From a virus: 46,924 bases of DNA. Below, one piece after another: positions 7,122-14,805 of this stretch. Within the stretch, counting starts at the first letter, position 1; each line of letters starts with the position of its first letter. The stretch lies in IMG/VR virus record IMGVR_UViG_3300042904_000367, positions 1 through 46,924 of that record; one strand, 5' to 3'. A program made the position numbers and the translations under genes. The notes under the pieces were generated by a model, which was not told where the DNA came from, did not search any database, and saw nothing but the letters and a program-made list of their open reading frames with translations.

Positions 7122-7568
7122 GTGAGCGACGCTAGGGACAAACTTGCAGCCGACCCGCTGGGGTTCAAGGCGGCGAAGCAGACGCTCGACGCGATCAAGC
7201 GTATTGAGGCGAAGAAGCCCGCGCAGACGGAGTGGAAGGACCCGGCCGCGCGTAGGCGTCACCTCGCGCAGCAGGCCAGGGACAGGCGGGCGGCCGCGCT
7301 CGACGCGATCGTGCCGGACCGGCGTTGCCCGCTCTGCACGCTGCAGAAGCTCGCGTCGCGCCAGTGGGTCATGCTGCCGCTCGCGTCGCTCATCGGCGTG
7401 CGGACGGCGCGGCTCGTGTTCGTCCAGGGGGAGACGGCGGTCTGCGTCTCGTGCGTCCGGCTCCACCTGCCGCAGGTGCTGGGGAAGAAGCGCAAGCCGT
7501 CCCACGCCCGGATCGCCCAGAAAAAATTTCCGGTGAGCCGTTTACAAGACGACCCTTTTACGATATAA
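7122..7568 (+). CDS. Hypothetical zinc-finger-like protein, 148 aa
   Basis: GTG 7122 has GAAAGGAGC at standard spacing and begins 36 bases after the right arm of the inverted-repeat element. The N-terminal half is basic and helical. The centre has CPLC (about residue 70) and CVSC (about residue 107), a possible split zinc site. The C-terminus is Lys-rich. The last 28 bases of the gene contain a complete sigma70-like promoter (7541-7569), so coding and promoter functions overlap. A DNA-binding late regulator is possible but only from context. Confidence 0.65.
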   Translation: MSDARDKLAADPLGFKAAKQTLDAIKRIEAKKPAQTEWKDPAARRRHLAQQARDRRAAALDAIVPDRRCPLCTLQKLASRQWVMLPLASLIGVRTARLVFVQGETAVCVSCVRLHLPQVLGKKRKPSHARIAQKKFPVSRLQDDPFTI

Positions 7569-7569
7569 T
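7541..7569 (+). promoter_or_regulatory. Sigma70-like late promoter
   Basis: TTTACA (7541-7546), a 17-base spacer, and consensus TATAAT (7564-7569). The spacer end TTTTACG and the GCCG before the -35 box are also present at 31413-31441, the paralogous promoter of the replication operon. It drives the structured leader and the morphogenesis genes from 7796 onward. Confidence 0.8.
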
Positions 7570-7795
7570 GGGCGCAGACGAAGCGCTCCAGGACCGGACG
7601 CGCTGCGGCAACGCACGGAACGCAACCCGCCACATGCCCTGTGGCCTTGGCCATGACTCGACCCTCGCACGCCCGACGCAAGTCCCGCTGCGAGGGTCGG
7701 TCTCGTTCAGGACCGAGCCGCCAGCATCATGTAGGAGCCCGAGGCGAGATCAACAATCTGCGTGTGACTCGCCTCCGACGAGCGACGGAGCGCGC
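7570..7795 (+). ncRNA. Structured 5' leader of the late operon
   Basis: About 225 noncoding bases separate the late promoter from the first late start codon. They hold an 11-bp perfect stem, CGACCCTCGCA (7659-7669) with TGCGAGGGTCG (7689-7699). A smaller hairpin CGGTC/GACCG (7698-7702, 7711-7715) overlaps its edge. An 8-bp stem GAGGCGAG/CTCGCCTC (about 7741-7775) ends near the ribosome site. It does not match a riboswitch or tRNA that I recognise. A cis-acting antitermination or translational-control RNA is a reasonable guess. Confidence 0.5.
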
Positions 7796-8200
7796 ATGCC
7801 GAACAAGCGAACACCGAGCGACAACCCGCAGGCCAAGGCACTGCGGCCGCCGGGCAGCAAGCACTTCGTCGCCGGCAACCCGGGCGGGCCGGGACGGCAG
7901 AAGGGCCAGGTCAGCGGGCGCAAGCAGGTGGTCAACCTCCTCGACGCGATCCTCACGGACCCGCAGGTCAAGGCCAAGATCGCCGAGGCCATGGTCAACC
8001 AGATCATGAGCGGCGACAAGAACGCGCTGAAGTTCCTCCAGGACCACGTGTACCCGAACACGCCGAAGGAGGTCAGCGTGACCGACGACCGCAGCCAACA
8101 GGGCCGCGTCGCGGTGCGCATCATCATGGGGGACGAGGGCGCAGACAAGCGAGCCGACGGTCAGGAGGCCGGCGCGCCGCCGACAGGAGACCAGACGTGA
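7796..8200 (+). CDS. Terminase small subunit candidate, 134 aa
   Basis: ATG 7796 follows ACGGAG. Residues 25-45 contain FVAGNPGGPGRQKGQ, the Gly/Pro-rich basic motif seen at the N-terminus of phage and prophage DUF5681-type proteins next to terminase genes. The rest is helical (KQVVNLLDAILTDPQV) with an acidic end. Its place as first gene of the late operon and its size fit a DNA-recognition terminase subunit, though the large subunit is 2.6 kb downstream. The assignment is by motif and position. Confidence 0.55.
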   Translation: MPNKRTPSDNPQAKALRPPGSKHFVAGNPGGPGRQKGQVSGRKQVVNLLDAILTDPQVKAKIAEAMVNQIMSGDKNALKFLQDHVYPNTPKEVSVTDDRSQQGRVAVRIIMGDEGADKRADGQEAGAPPTGDQT

Positions 8201-8424
8201 CCGGACCCTCGCGACAGACGTACGCACCGATCGCCGGCCGGAAGGCCGTCGCGGTCAGCAACATCCTTGCAGCCTCCGCCAGCGCGGCACTCGCGCACGG
8301 CACCGACCGCATGGTCGACGGGCGACGACTCGGCGGCTCGGCCGCGTGCGTCGTCGTGAAGCGACTCAAGCGCGAGGATCTGCACCCCAAGGCGATCGGC
8401 GACCGCGCCGACCTGCCCCGCTAG
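8197..8424 (+). CDS. Hypothetical protein, 75 aa
   Basis: GTG 8197 overlaps the previous stop (GTGA) with AGGAGACC upstream, so translation is probably coupled. The protein is small, basic and Ala-rich with no visible motif, membrane segment or cysteine pair. It contains one of the spaced CTTGCAG words (8266), read as Leu-Ala using two codons uncommon here. Function unknown. Confidence 0.6.
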   Translation: MTGPSRQTYAPIAGRKAVAVSNILAASASAALAHGTDRMVDGRRLGGSAACVVVKRLKREDLHPKAIGDRADLPR

Positions 8425-8453
8425 GACCCACCACGCAGACGGGCCCAAGCGGA

Positions 8454-8478
8454 GCGGAGGCCACGGACCGGCCTCCGC
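8454..8478 (+). terminator. Intergenic hairpin
   Basis: GCGGAGGCC (8454-8462) pairs perfectly with GGCCTCCGC (8470-8478) around a 7-base loop. No T-run follows, so it is more likely an attenuator or mRNA-stability hairpin than a full terminator. It sits in the 115-base gap before a probable virion gene. Confidence 0.45.
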
Positions 8479-8539
8479 ATCCCGCGCCCGCTGTTGAAGA
8501 CCTGACGGACCGACACACGCACCCACGGAAGGGGACCAC

Positions 8540-9049
8540 ATGTCAGCCACGCTCGCAGGCGCACTCACCATCTCCGGCAACCTCCAGCCCAGCGGGGAGC
8601 AGGGCCTGATCGCGGCCATCTCCGCCATCTGCGAGTTCCGCCTCGCCTCCACCCTCACCGACGGCACCGGCGCGAACCAGATCCACCAGGGGATCGCGGT
8701 CAGCGGCGCGCTCGCCGCCTCGGCCACAGCCACCCACAAGCTCAACGACGGCGTCGCCACCGACCCGTACGGCAACCTCCTCGCCGTGACCAAGCTGAAG
8801 ATGCTCGTGATCCTCAACACGAGCGCGACGGCCGCGGTCATCTCCCTCACCAACACGAACGCCTACGCGGTCAACAACACGGCCGCCACCAAGCAGTACA
8901 TCGCGCCCGGCGGCGCGCTGGTCGTCTTCAACCCGACCGCGGCGGGCTTCGCCACCGTCGGCGACAACACCGGCACGCTCCTGATCACCAACGAGAGCGG
9001 CGCGCTCGCAGCGACCTACAAGCTCTACGCAGCCGGCTCCGGGGCCTGA
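8540..9049 (+). CDS. Probable virion protein, 169 aa
   Basis: ATG 8540 has GAAGGGGACC upstream. The protein is rich in Ala, Thr, Gly, Asn and Ser with alternating hydrophobic residues, so mostly beta strands. The tail end (GDNTGTLLITNESGALAATYKLYAAG) resembles small phage surface or decoration proteins that bind at the head or tail. There are no cysteines. Its composition resembles that of the 17658-18155 product next to the capsid gene. Exact role not identifiable. Confidence 0.6.
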   Translation: MSATLAGALTISGNLQPSGEQGLIAAISAICEFRLASTLTDGTGANQIHQGIAVSGALAASATATHKLNDGVATDPYGNLLAVTKLKMLVILNTSATAAVISLTNTNAYAVNNTAATKQYIAPGGALVVFNPTAAGFATVGDNTGTLLITNESGALAATYKLYAAGSGA

Positions 9050-9080
9050 GCCTAGCTGAGGCGACCGCGAGGGGACTCCC

Positions 9081-9476
9081 ATGCGCGACAGCATTCGTGC
9101 CGAAGGACCATTCGTCCGTCGCGTACTCATGGGCCTCCTCGCGGCCGCCTCAGCCGCGCTCCCTGCGTGCGGCATCGGCGTGCCGCGCGGCAACGAGCCC
9201 GCGAGCCCGCTCGTGGTCCTCCTGGGCCAGCTGGCCCAGGGGTCGCTGCACGACCCGTACGGGCCGAGCACACTGCGCGACCACAGGAACGAACCACCAC
9301 CCCCGACGGAGACGACACATGGCCAAGCGCAAGCAAGCAACGAAGCCGGTCGACGAGGCCCTGGACGCGCTGTCCGCGCAGCCGCAGGCGCAGGACCAGG
9401 CACCGGCCGCCGACGCGACACCGGACCAGGCACCGGGCGCAACGACCTCGGCCGACGCGGCCAGCACGACCGCTGA
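9081..9476 (+). CDS. Putative lipoprotein, up to 131 aa
   Basis: ATG 9081 follows GAGGGGACTCCC. Residues 13-30 form an Arg-led hydrophobic stretch ending in ALPAC, an acceptable lipobox with Cys at 30, so the mature protein would be an exported lipoprotein. Codon bias is convincing to about 9300. After that the frame overlaps the start of the 9319 gene for 158 bases and turns Arg/Gly-rich, so the real product may matter only in its first 75 residues. It lies near other membrane genes and may belong to a lysis or envelope group. Confidence 0.45.
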   Translation: MRDSIRAEGPFVRRVLMGLLAAASAALPACGIGVPRGNEPASPLVVLLGQLAQGSLHDPYGPSTLRDHRNEPPPPTETTHGQAQASNEAGRRGPGRAVRAAAGAGPGTGRRRDTGPGTGRNDLGRRGQHDR

Positions 9477-9828
9477 CCCGGTTGCAGACGCCGCGGCGCA
9501 GTCCGCCGCCGAACAGGGCGACCCGCCCGCCGACACGATCGCCGACCCGGTGGTCAACGTGACCGACCTCGACGAGGACGACCGCGAGGCCATCGGCGAC
9601 ATCAAGGTGAACCTCGACGCCGAGGCCGTCGCCAAGGCGATGGACGCCGTCGACCCCCGGGACATGCTGCGCGGGGCGGGGTTCACCCACCTCCCTTTGC
9701 GCGACGGGGGAGGGTACCAGGTGTTCGAGAAGGTGAGCTACGCCGGCATGATGATCGAGACCGTGATGGTCCGCGCCGACTTCCGCCGCGTGGGCGACGT
9801 CAAGCCCTCCACGTCGCCGGCCGCCTGA
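9319..9828 (+). CDS. Hypothetical acidic protein, 169 aa
   Basis: ATG 9319 is chosen over in-frame starts from 9097 because GACGGAGACG precedes it and codon bias improves there. The N-terminal 75 residues are low-complexity Ala/Pro/Asp/Gln and probably disordered. The C-terminal part (about 80-165) is a folded-looking segment with a Tyr/Phe-rich sheet (GGGYQVFEKVSYAGMM). No family recognised. The frame one base back (-1) stays open past its stop into the 9930 gene. Confidence 0.65.
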   Translation: MAKRKQATKPVDEALDALSAQPQAQDQAPAADATPDQAPGATTSADAASTTADPVADAAAQSAAEQGDPPADTIADPVVNVTDLDEDDREAIGDIKVNLDAEAVAKAMDAVDPRDMLRGAGFTHLPLRDGGGYQVFEKVSYAGMMIETVMVRADFRRVGDVKPSTSPAA

Positions 9829-9929
9829 TCCTGCTCGCCGCAGTCCTGGCGCACTACGAGCTGACCGCGAGGGCCTATCGACTCTACCTGGCGGCGTGGA
9901 CCCCGAGATTCACCACAGGAGCGAGCCAC

Positions 9930-10184
9930 ATGGCCAGGAACCGAAACCAGCGCGCCGGCATCGGCGAGGAGCCGCAGACCAACGAGTTCATGAGCGAGCG
10001 CGAGATGATCCGCGACCTGCACACGCGGGTCGTCGGGACCGGCTCGACCGACAACCCCGGCCTCGACAAGCGGCTCGACCGCGTCGAGAACAAGATGGCC
10101 GTCATCATCTGGGTCGTGGGCGCGCTCATGACCGGCGGCTTCGCGTTCTTCTGGGACTGGCTCAAGACCAAGATGGGCGTCTGA
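9930..10184 (+). CDS. XhlA-like putative holin, 84 aa
   Basis: ATG 9930 follows AGGAGCGAG. A charged helical N-terminal half (SEREMIRDLHTRV, LDKRLDRVENK) precedes one hydrophobic segment at residues 56-78 (VIIWVVGALMTGGFAFF), then a short basic end. This is the layout of the XhlA/holin-associated family. It would sit in the inner membrane and act in lysis timing. The next gene encodes another tiny membrane protein. The 100 bases upstream are open in the same frame without an ATG or GTG. Confidence 0.6.
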   Translation: MARNRNQRAGIGEEPQTNEFMSEREMIRDLHTRVVGTGSTDNPGLDKRLDRVENKMAVIIWVVGALMTGGFAFFWDWLKTKMGV

Positions 10185-10201
10185 CCCGCAGGAGACCGAC
10201 G

Positions 10202-10336
10202 ATGATGCACGCGCTCGAGCAGATCATGACGCGCAAGATGAACGGCGGCCAGCGGTTCCTGGTGGCCCTCTCGATCATAGGCGGGTGCGCGGCCCTGGCC
10301 CTGGCCCTGCTGACCGTGATCAAGAACATACCCTGA
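10202..10336 (+). CDS. Small membrane protein, 44 aa
   Basis: ATG 10202 has CAGGAGACC upstream and lies 17 bases after the holin candidate. Residues 20-40 are hydrophobic (FLVALSIIGGCAALALALL) between a charged N-terminus and a short basic tail. The pairing with the previous gene suggests a holin/antiholin-like set, but this is inferred from position and topology only. Confidence 0.6.
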   Translation: MMHALEQIMTRKMNGGQRFLVALSIIGGCAALALALLTVIKNIP

Positions 10337-10346
10337 GGAGGCGACG

Positions 10347-10670
10347 ATGGCGAAGCGCAAGCAGAACAACGAGAACGCCGCGGCGACGCAGCCCGAAGAG
10401 GGCGCGACCGTGGTGGACCTCCTTGCAGGCACCGTGGCCCCGCCGCCCGAGCCCGCGCCGCCGACGGCCGAGGAGGTGGCCGCCCAGGTCGTCGCCCGCC
10501 GTGACCGGCTGGGGGACCTGCACGCCGACCTGCAGCGCAGGCGCAACACGATCGCCGGCCTGGAGCAGCAGCTCTCGCTGCAGCGCAGGATCGTCGGCGA
10601 GGACGAGGCACTGATCGCCGAGCACGAGGCCGCGATCGCACGAATGACGGAGGAGCCGCATGGCGCGTGA
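10347..10670 (+). CDS. Coiled-coil hypothetical protein, 107 aa
   Basis: ATG 10347 follows GAGGAGGCG. A disordered Pro/Ala N-terminal third leads into a continuous helix (residues 45-100) with heptad-spaced Leu/Ile (GDLHADLQRRRNTIAGLEQQ), so a coiled coil is very likely. The stop overlaps the next gene by 11 bases. It may be a scaffold or lysis accessory; nothing decides this. Confidence 0.68.
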   Translation: MAKRKQNNENAAATQPEEGATVVDLLAGTVAPPPEPAPPTAEEVAAQVVARRDRLGDLHADLQRRRNTIAGLEQQLSLQRRIVGEDEALIAEHEAAIARMTEEPHGA

Positions 10671-10845
10671 CCCGCACATCGAGGTGGTCCGGGTGGGCGA
10701 CAGGTACTGGTGGCGGCTGGTCGGGGCCAACGGCGAGATCGCCGCGCACAGCCAGCCCTACACCCGCTGGAACGGCGCGAAGCGCGCCGGCGGACGCTGG
10801 GCCAAGCGGTTCGGCCTGAGGCTCGTCGAGAGCGCGGAGGCCTGA
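10660..10845 (+). CDS. YegP/DUF1508-like protein, 61 aa
   Basis: ATG 10660 lies within the end of the preceding gene with GGAGGAG upstream. The sequence WWRLVGANGEIAAHSQPYTR followed by an Ala/Arg helix fits a single DUF1508 repeat: three strands with an N-G-E turn, then a helix. Proteins with this repeat are widespread and of unclear role. It is adjacent to the large terminase start. Confidence 0.6.
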   Translation: MARDPHIEVVRVGDRYWWRLVGANGEIAAHSQPYTRWNGAKRAGGRWAKRFGLRLVESAEA

Positions 10846-10846
10846 C

Positions 10847-12151
10847 ATGGTGCGCTGGGGCGAAGAGGTCGACGGGGCCGTGTGCTACCCGCTGCACGAC
10901 GGCCAGGCCGACGTCATCCGGTCCCGCGCGCGGTTCACCCTCGCGCTCGCCGGCACAGGCGGCGGCAAGACCGCGGTCGGCCCGCTGTGGACGATGAAGC
11001 AGATCAAGAGGGTGCTCGACGCGGTGGACCGCGGCGAGCGGGACCTGCGGACCATGCCCGTGATGGGGATGGTCGTCGCGCCGACGCACCAGATCAAGGA
11101 GCGCGCCACCGCGCCGACGCTGGTCACGATGTTCAAGGGCACGGACCTCGAGGGCGAGTACGTCCCGAGCCGCCTGCGCTACATACTCCCGGGCTACTGG
11201 CAGCCCAACGCCCAGCACGACCCCGACGACCCCGACTCCGAGGAGCACACGTGGGTCGAGTCGATGGGCACCATCTGGGTGCTCTCGGCCGACAACCCCG
11301 GCGGCCTCGAGGGCGGCCAGTTCGACTTCGTGTGGGGCGACGAGCCCGGCCAGTTCAAGTACGACGCGCACGTCGCGATCGAGGGCCGGACCGGCGCGCG
11401 TCAGGCACCGGTGCTCTACACGACGACGCCCTACGGGATCAACTGGCTCAAGTACCGCTTCGTGGACAAGTGGAAGGCCGGCGACAAGGACTACTACGTC
11501 CGCCAGTGGTCCTCGATCAAGAACCCCGCGTACCCGCGCGAGGAGTACGACCGAGCTAAGCGCACGCTGTCCCCGCAGCGGTTCGCCCAGAGGTACGACG
11601 GACTGCTGGTCCGCATGAGCGGCCTGGTCTACCCGGACCTCGACACCTGCAAGGTGAAGCTGGCCGACTGGCCGCAGAACCTGGAGGGCGTGAACCACGG
11701 CGCGATCGACTTCGGCTGGCAGGACCCCTTCTGCGCGCTGGCCGCGACGCTGGACTGGGACGACCACCTGTGGGTCTGGTACTGCCGCTACAAGCGCGTG
11801 ACGCCGCTGGCGAAGCACGCCGAGGCCCTCCCGGCCGACGTGACCTGGTACTGCGACCCGAGCAGACCCGACAACATAAACGAGCTGCGCACCGCGGGGC
11901 ACGCCGCACGCAAGGCCATGAACTCGATCATCCTCGGCGTCGACGCCGTCAACACGCGCGTCTACGAGAACAAGCTGCACATCCTCGAGACCTGCAACCC
12001 GGTGTTCGCGGAGTCCGAGGAGTACCGCTACCCAGAGAAGGACGACGAGACCGTGGGCGACAAGCCCGTCCCCGGGTTCGACCACGCGATGGACACCCTG
12101 CGCTACCTCGTGACCGGGGTCGACAAGAGGAAGATCGCCGCGCGGGACTGA
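10847..12151 (+). CDS. terL: Terminase large subunit
   Basis: This 434-aa protein shows the packaging ATPase and nuclease. Walker A is GTGGGKT at residues 36-42. A second strand VMGMVVAPTH is present, and Walker B is in FDFVWGDEP near residue 165. The coupling motif is probably in LYTTTPYG. The RNase-H-like nuclease follows, with AIDFGWQDP (about 288), WYCDPSRPD (about 340) and DHAMDTLRYL near the end supplying the acidic residues. It cuts and pumps DNA into proheads through the portal encoded just downstream. ATG 10847 is one base after the previous stop. Confidence 0.92.
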   Translation: MVRWGEEVDGAVCYPLHDGQADVIRSRARFTLALAGTGGGKTAVGPLWTMKQIKRVLDAVDRGERDLRTMPVMGMVVAPTHQIKERATAPTLVTMFKGTDLEGEYVPSRLRYILPGYWQPNAQHDPDDPDSEEHTWVESMGTIWVLSADNPGGLEGGQFDFVWGDEPGQFKYDAHVAIEGRTGARQAPVLYTTTPYGINWLKYRFVDKWKAGDKDYYVRQWSSIKNPAYPREEYDRAKRTLSPQRFAQRYDGLLVRMSGLVYPDLDTCKVKLADWPQNLEGVNHGAIDFGWQDPFCALAATLDWDDHLWVWYCRYKRVTPLAKHAEALPADVTWYCDPSRPDNINELRTAGHAARKAMNSIILGVDAVNTRVYENKLHILETCNPVFAESEEYRYPEKDDETVGDKPVPGFDHAMDTLRYLVTGVDKRKIAARD

Positions 12152-12185
12152 CCGGGTTGCAGCACATGGACTGGTGGACCTTCAC

Positions 12186-12461
12186 ATGGCGAGCCGCGCT
12201 GAGGAACTTGAACAAGAGGGAACGCCGACGGTTCCGCTGCCTACTGTGGGCGGCGGGACGATGCGGCGGGACCGAGACGCCGAGGCCGCCGAGGCCGCGG
12301 AAGAGGCCGCCGAGATGGCTCGCCTGATGGAGCACCCGCTGGTGCGCGCCGGCCGCGTGAGGCTCGAGCGAGCTGACCAGCTCTCGGACCGAGACGAGCC
12401 GTGGCTCTCAGTGAACAACCCCGCGATCTTCGTGGGCGACCTGGACGAGGACGACGACTGA
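12186..12461 (+). CDS. Hypothetical acidic protein between terminase and portal, 91 aa
   Basis: ATG 12186 is chosen over GTG 12174, but neither has a strong ribosome site. The middle is Ala/Glu-rich and helical. The C-terminus has a conserved-looking patch (DEPWLSVNNPAIFVGD) followed by an acidic run. The stop overlaps the portal start, so it may be translated to feed the portal gene. No family recognised. Confidence 0.55.
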   Translation: MASRAEELEQEGTPTVPLPTVGGGTMRRDRDAEAAEAAEEAAEMARLMEHPLVRAGRVRLERADQLSDRDEPWLSVNNPAIFVGDLDEDDD

Positions 12462-14803
12462 TGGGCGTGATCGACAGGATCAGCAAGTGGCTCAGCAAGG
12501 GCGCGGCCCCGAGCGGCATCCCCGCCGGCGCGGGCGACGCCCCGCGCACGGACCTGTGGAAGACGCAGCGCGCGCCGTCCCAGGACGACCTGCTCACGCA
12601 GTACAAGGCCGACGTCTACACGTGCGCCAACCTCAACGCCCACGTGTTCGCGTCGCAGCGGCTCCGGCTCTACGCGCTGACCGCCCCCGGCCAGGAGACC
12701 ACCAAGCGGTGGCGCACTCGGTCCGTGACCGGGGCGGAGCTCAAGCGGTTCCGCGAGACGCACAAGAACAGCCGCGCGGTCACCCAGGCCGAGGCCGTCG
12801 AGGAGCTCGTCGACCACCCCGCCCTGCGGGTGCTCGAGCGGCCCAACCCGCACATGGACCTGTTCATGCTGCTGGAGCTGACGGACCTCTACTGCGAGGT
12901 GATCGGCCGGGCCTACTGGTACAAGCAGCGCGGCGCGGACGGCGTGGTCGAGAGCATCTGGCTCGTGCCGCCCACGGAGATCAGCGCGGTCAAGGACCGC
13001 CTGGGCTTCGTCGAGTACTACAACATGGGCGCGAGCAAGACGCGCATCGAGGTCGCCGACGTCGTCATGTTCGCGTTCCCGAGCCTGACCGCCCCCTACA
13101 CCGACGGACGCTCGCCGCTCCAGGCCGGCTGGGACGCCGCCTCGCTGGAGGACAAGCGCGACTCGTACAACCACGCGACGCTGGACAACAAGGCCATGCC
13201 CGCGACACTGATCAGCCCCAAGGAGTCCATCGGCCGGATCGAGGCGGACCGCCTCGAGAAGCGGTGGTCTCGCAAGTTCCGCAAGGGCGGCAACAACGGC
13301 GTGATCGTCGCGGAGTCGGCCCTGGACATCAAGGCCCTGGTGCAGACGAACAAGGACCTGGAGATGTACCAGATGAGCGCGCTCTCCAAGGAGGAGATCG
13401 CGAACGTCTACGGCGTCCCGGTCAGCCTGATCAAGACGGCCGACGTGAACCGCGCCAACGCGGACGCCGGCCACTACCAGCACGCGCGCATGGCGATCAA
13501 GCCGCGCTGCATGCGCTTCACGTCGCGCCTGAACCTGGGCTACGCGTCGGACTTCGACGAGCGGCTCTTCTTCGGGTTCGACGACCCCGTGCCGAAGGAC
13601 GCCGAGGCCGAGGCCCTGCGCCGCAAGACGGACCTGGACTCGGGCGTGACGGTCATCAACGAGGAGCGCGCCGACGAGGGCCTCCCGCCGGTGGACTGGG
13701 GCGACCGCCCCTGGCTGCCGTTCACGGTCGCCCAGCCGGACGTCGGCGGGAACACGCAGTCCGAGAGGACGCCGGACCCCGAGCCGAAGGACGACGACGA
13801 GGACGACGAGAAAGAGAAGCCGCCCGGCAAAGACGACAAGGAGAAGGCCCTTGCAGCCTTCGACGCGCTGACCGCGTACTGGGCCAAGGAGGCCGGACCC
13901 CAGGAGACCGCCGAGAGGCTCGTCGACCTAGGCCTGACGGTCCCGCAGGTGAAGCGGGCCATGACCAGCCACACGCTGCGCGACGAGCTGCAGGACTGCT
14001 CGCACGCGGAGAAGGCACCAAAGGGAGCGGGCCCGCTGCCGAAAGGAGAGAGGATCGCTGAGATATTGCGATCGACCTTTCGCCAGCAGAGGGCCGAGGT
14101 CCTGAGGCGCGTCCGGAAGGACGTGGCCGACGGGGCCGTACAGAAGGGCCCACTGCCGCGCGCCGGCTGGACGGACCTGACGTCCTACCGCAAGGAGATG
14201 AGCCGCAAGGCCAACCCGGTCGTCGCGATGTACTACGACCAAGGAGCTAAGCAACTGCGCAGCAAGCTCAACGTCCAGGGCGACGACTGGAACATCGCGA
14301 ACCCCCAGGCCCGCCGCGCGTACGAGCGCGCCACCATGGAGTTCTGCGACGAGACCAACCGCGCGACCTCGATGCAGCTGGACGACGCCCTGGCGCGACT
14401 CAGGCAGGACCTGGCCGACGGGACCGCGTCGACCGAGAACACCGTGGCCGAGCTGACCAAGCGGGTCAACGCGGTGTTCGACAACGCCGAGAAGTACCGC
14501 GCCAAGCGAATCGCCGTGACCGAGTCGTCGCGCGCCGTCCACCAGGGCGAGGTGCTCTGGGCGGAGCAGTCCGGCCTCAAGCTGCGGATGCGCGTCCTGC
14601 TCAGCACCGACGCGTGCCCCCTGTGCGAGGAGGCCGCGGCCCAGAACGTCGACGGCGTGGAGCCGGGCGGCGAGCTCATGAACGACGGCGGCGACGGGCC
14701 CTACTCCAGCGTGACGAGCGTCCCGCTACACCCGAACTGCCAGTGCTCCCAGACCTGGGAGATCGTCGGGGAGAAGCCCGGCAAGAACGAAGAACAGGAG
14801 TGA
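12461..14803 (+). CDS. Portal protein fused to a MuF-like head domain
   Basis: ATG 12461 directly follows the previous stop. Residues 1 to about 430 fit an HK97/SPP1-type portal: DVYTCANLNAHVFASQRL near the start, a wing region, and SKEEIANVYGVPVSLI late. A disordered Asp/Glu/Lys stretch follows (about 440-470). From about 560 to 780 lies a MuF/SPP1 gp7-like domain with RIAVTESSRAVHQGE, the zinc-like DACPLCEEAA and HPNCQCSQTW. MuF is usually a separate gene, so a single 780-aa fusion is less common. The product forms the DNA entry ring and probably carries a minor head component. Confidence 0.85.
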   Translation: MGVIDRISKWLSKGAAPSGIPAGAGDAPRTDLWKTQRAPSQDDLLTQYKADVYTCANLNAHVFASQRLRLYALTAPGQETTKRWRTRSVTGAELKRFRETHKNSRAVTQAEAVEELVDHPALRVLERPNPHMDLFMLLELTDLYCEVIGRAYWYKQRGADGVVESIWLVPPTEISAVKDRLGFVEYYNMGASKTRIEVADVVMFAFPSLTAPYTDGRSPLQAGWDAASLEDKRDSYNHATLDNKAMPATLISPKESIGRIEADRLEKRWSRKFRKGGNNGVIVAESALDIKALVQTNKDLEMYQMSALSKEEIANVYGVPVSLIKTADVNRANADAGHYQHARMAIKPRCMRFTSRLNLGYASDFDERLFFGFDDPVPKDAEAEALRRKTDLDSGVTVINEERADEGLPPVDWGDRPWLPFTVAQPDVGGNTQSERTPDPEPKDDDEDDEKEKPPGKDDKEKALAAFDALTAYWAKEAGPQETAERLVDLGLTVPQVKRAMTSHTLRDELQDCSHAEKAPKGAGPLPKGERIAEILRSTFRQQRAEVLRRVRKDVADGAVQKGPLPRAGWTDLTSYRKEMSRKANPVVAMYYDQGAKQLRSKLNVQGDDWNIANPQARRAYERATMEFCDETNRATSMQLDDALARLRQDLADGTASTENTVAELTKRVNAVFDNAEKYRAKRIAVTESSRAVHQGEVLWAEQSGLKLRMRVLLSTDACPLCEEAAAQNVDGVEPGGELMNDGGDGPYSSVTSVPLHPNCQCSQTWEIVGEKPGKNEEQE

Positions 14804-14805
14804 GC

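Noticed and set aside
9884-12085. Long minus-strand open frames (for example here, 31430-33628 and 41593-44118)
   Set aside because: They mirror genes with clear family motifs on the + strand. Long antisense frames are expected in GC-rich coding DNA, and their products are Arg/Val/Gly-rich without motifs.
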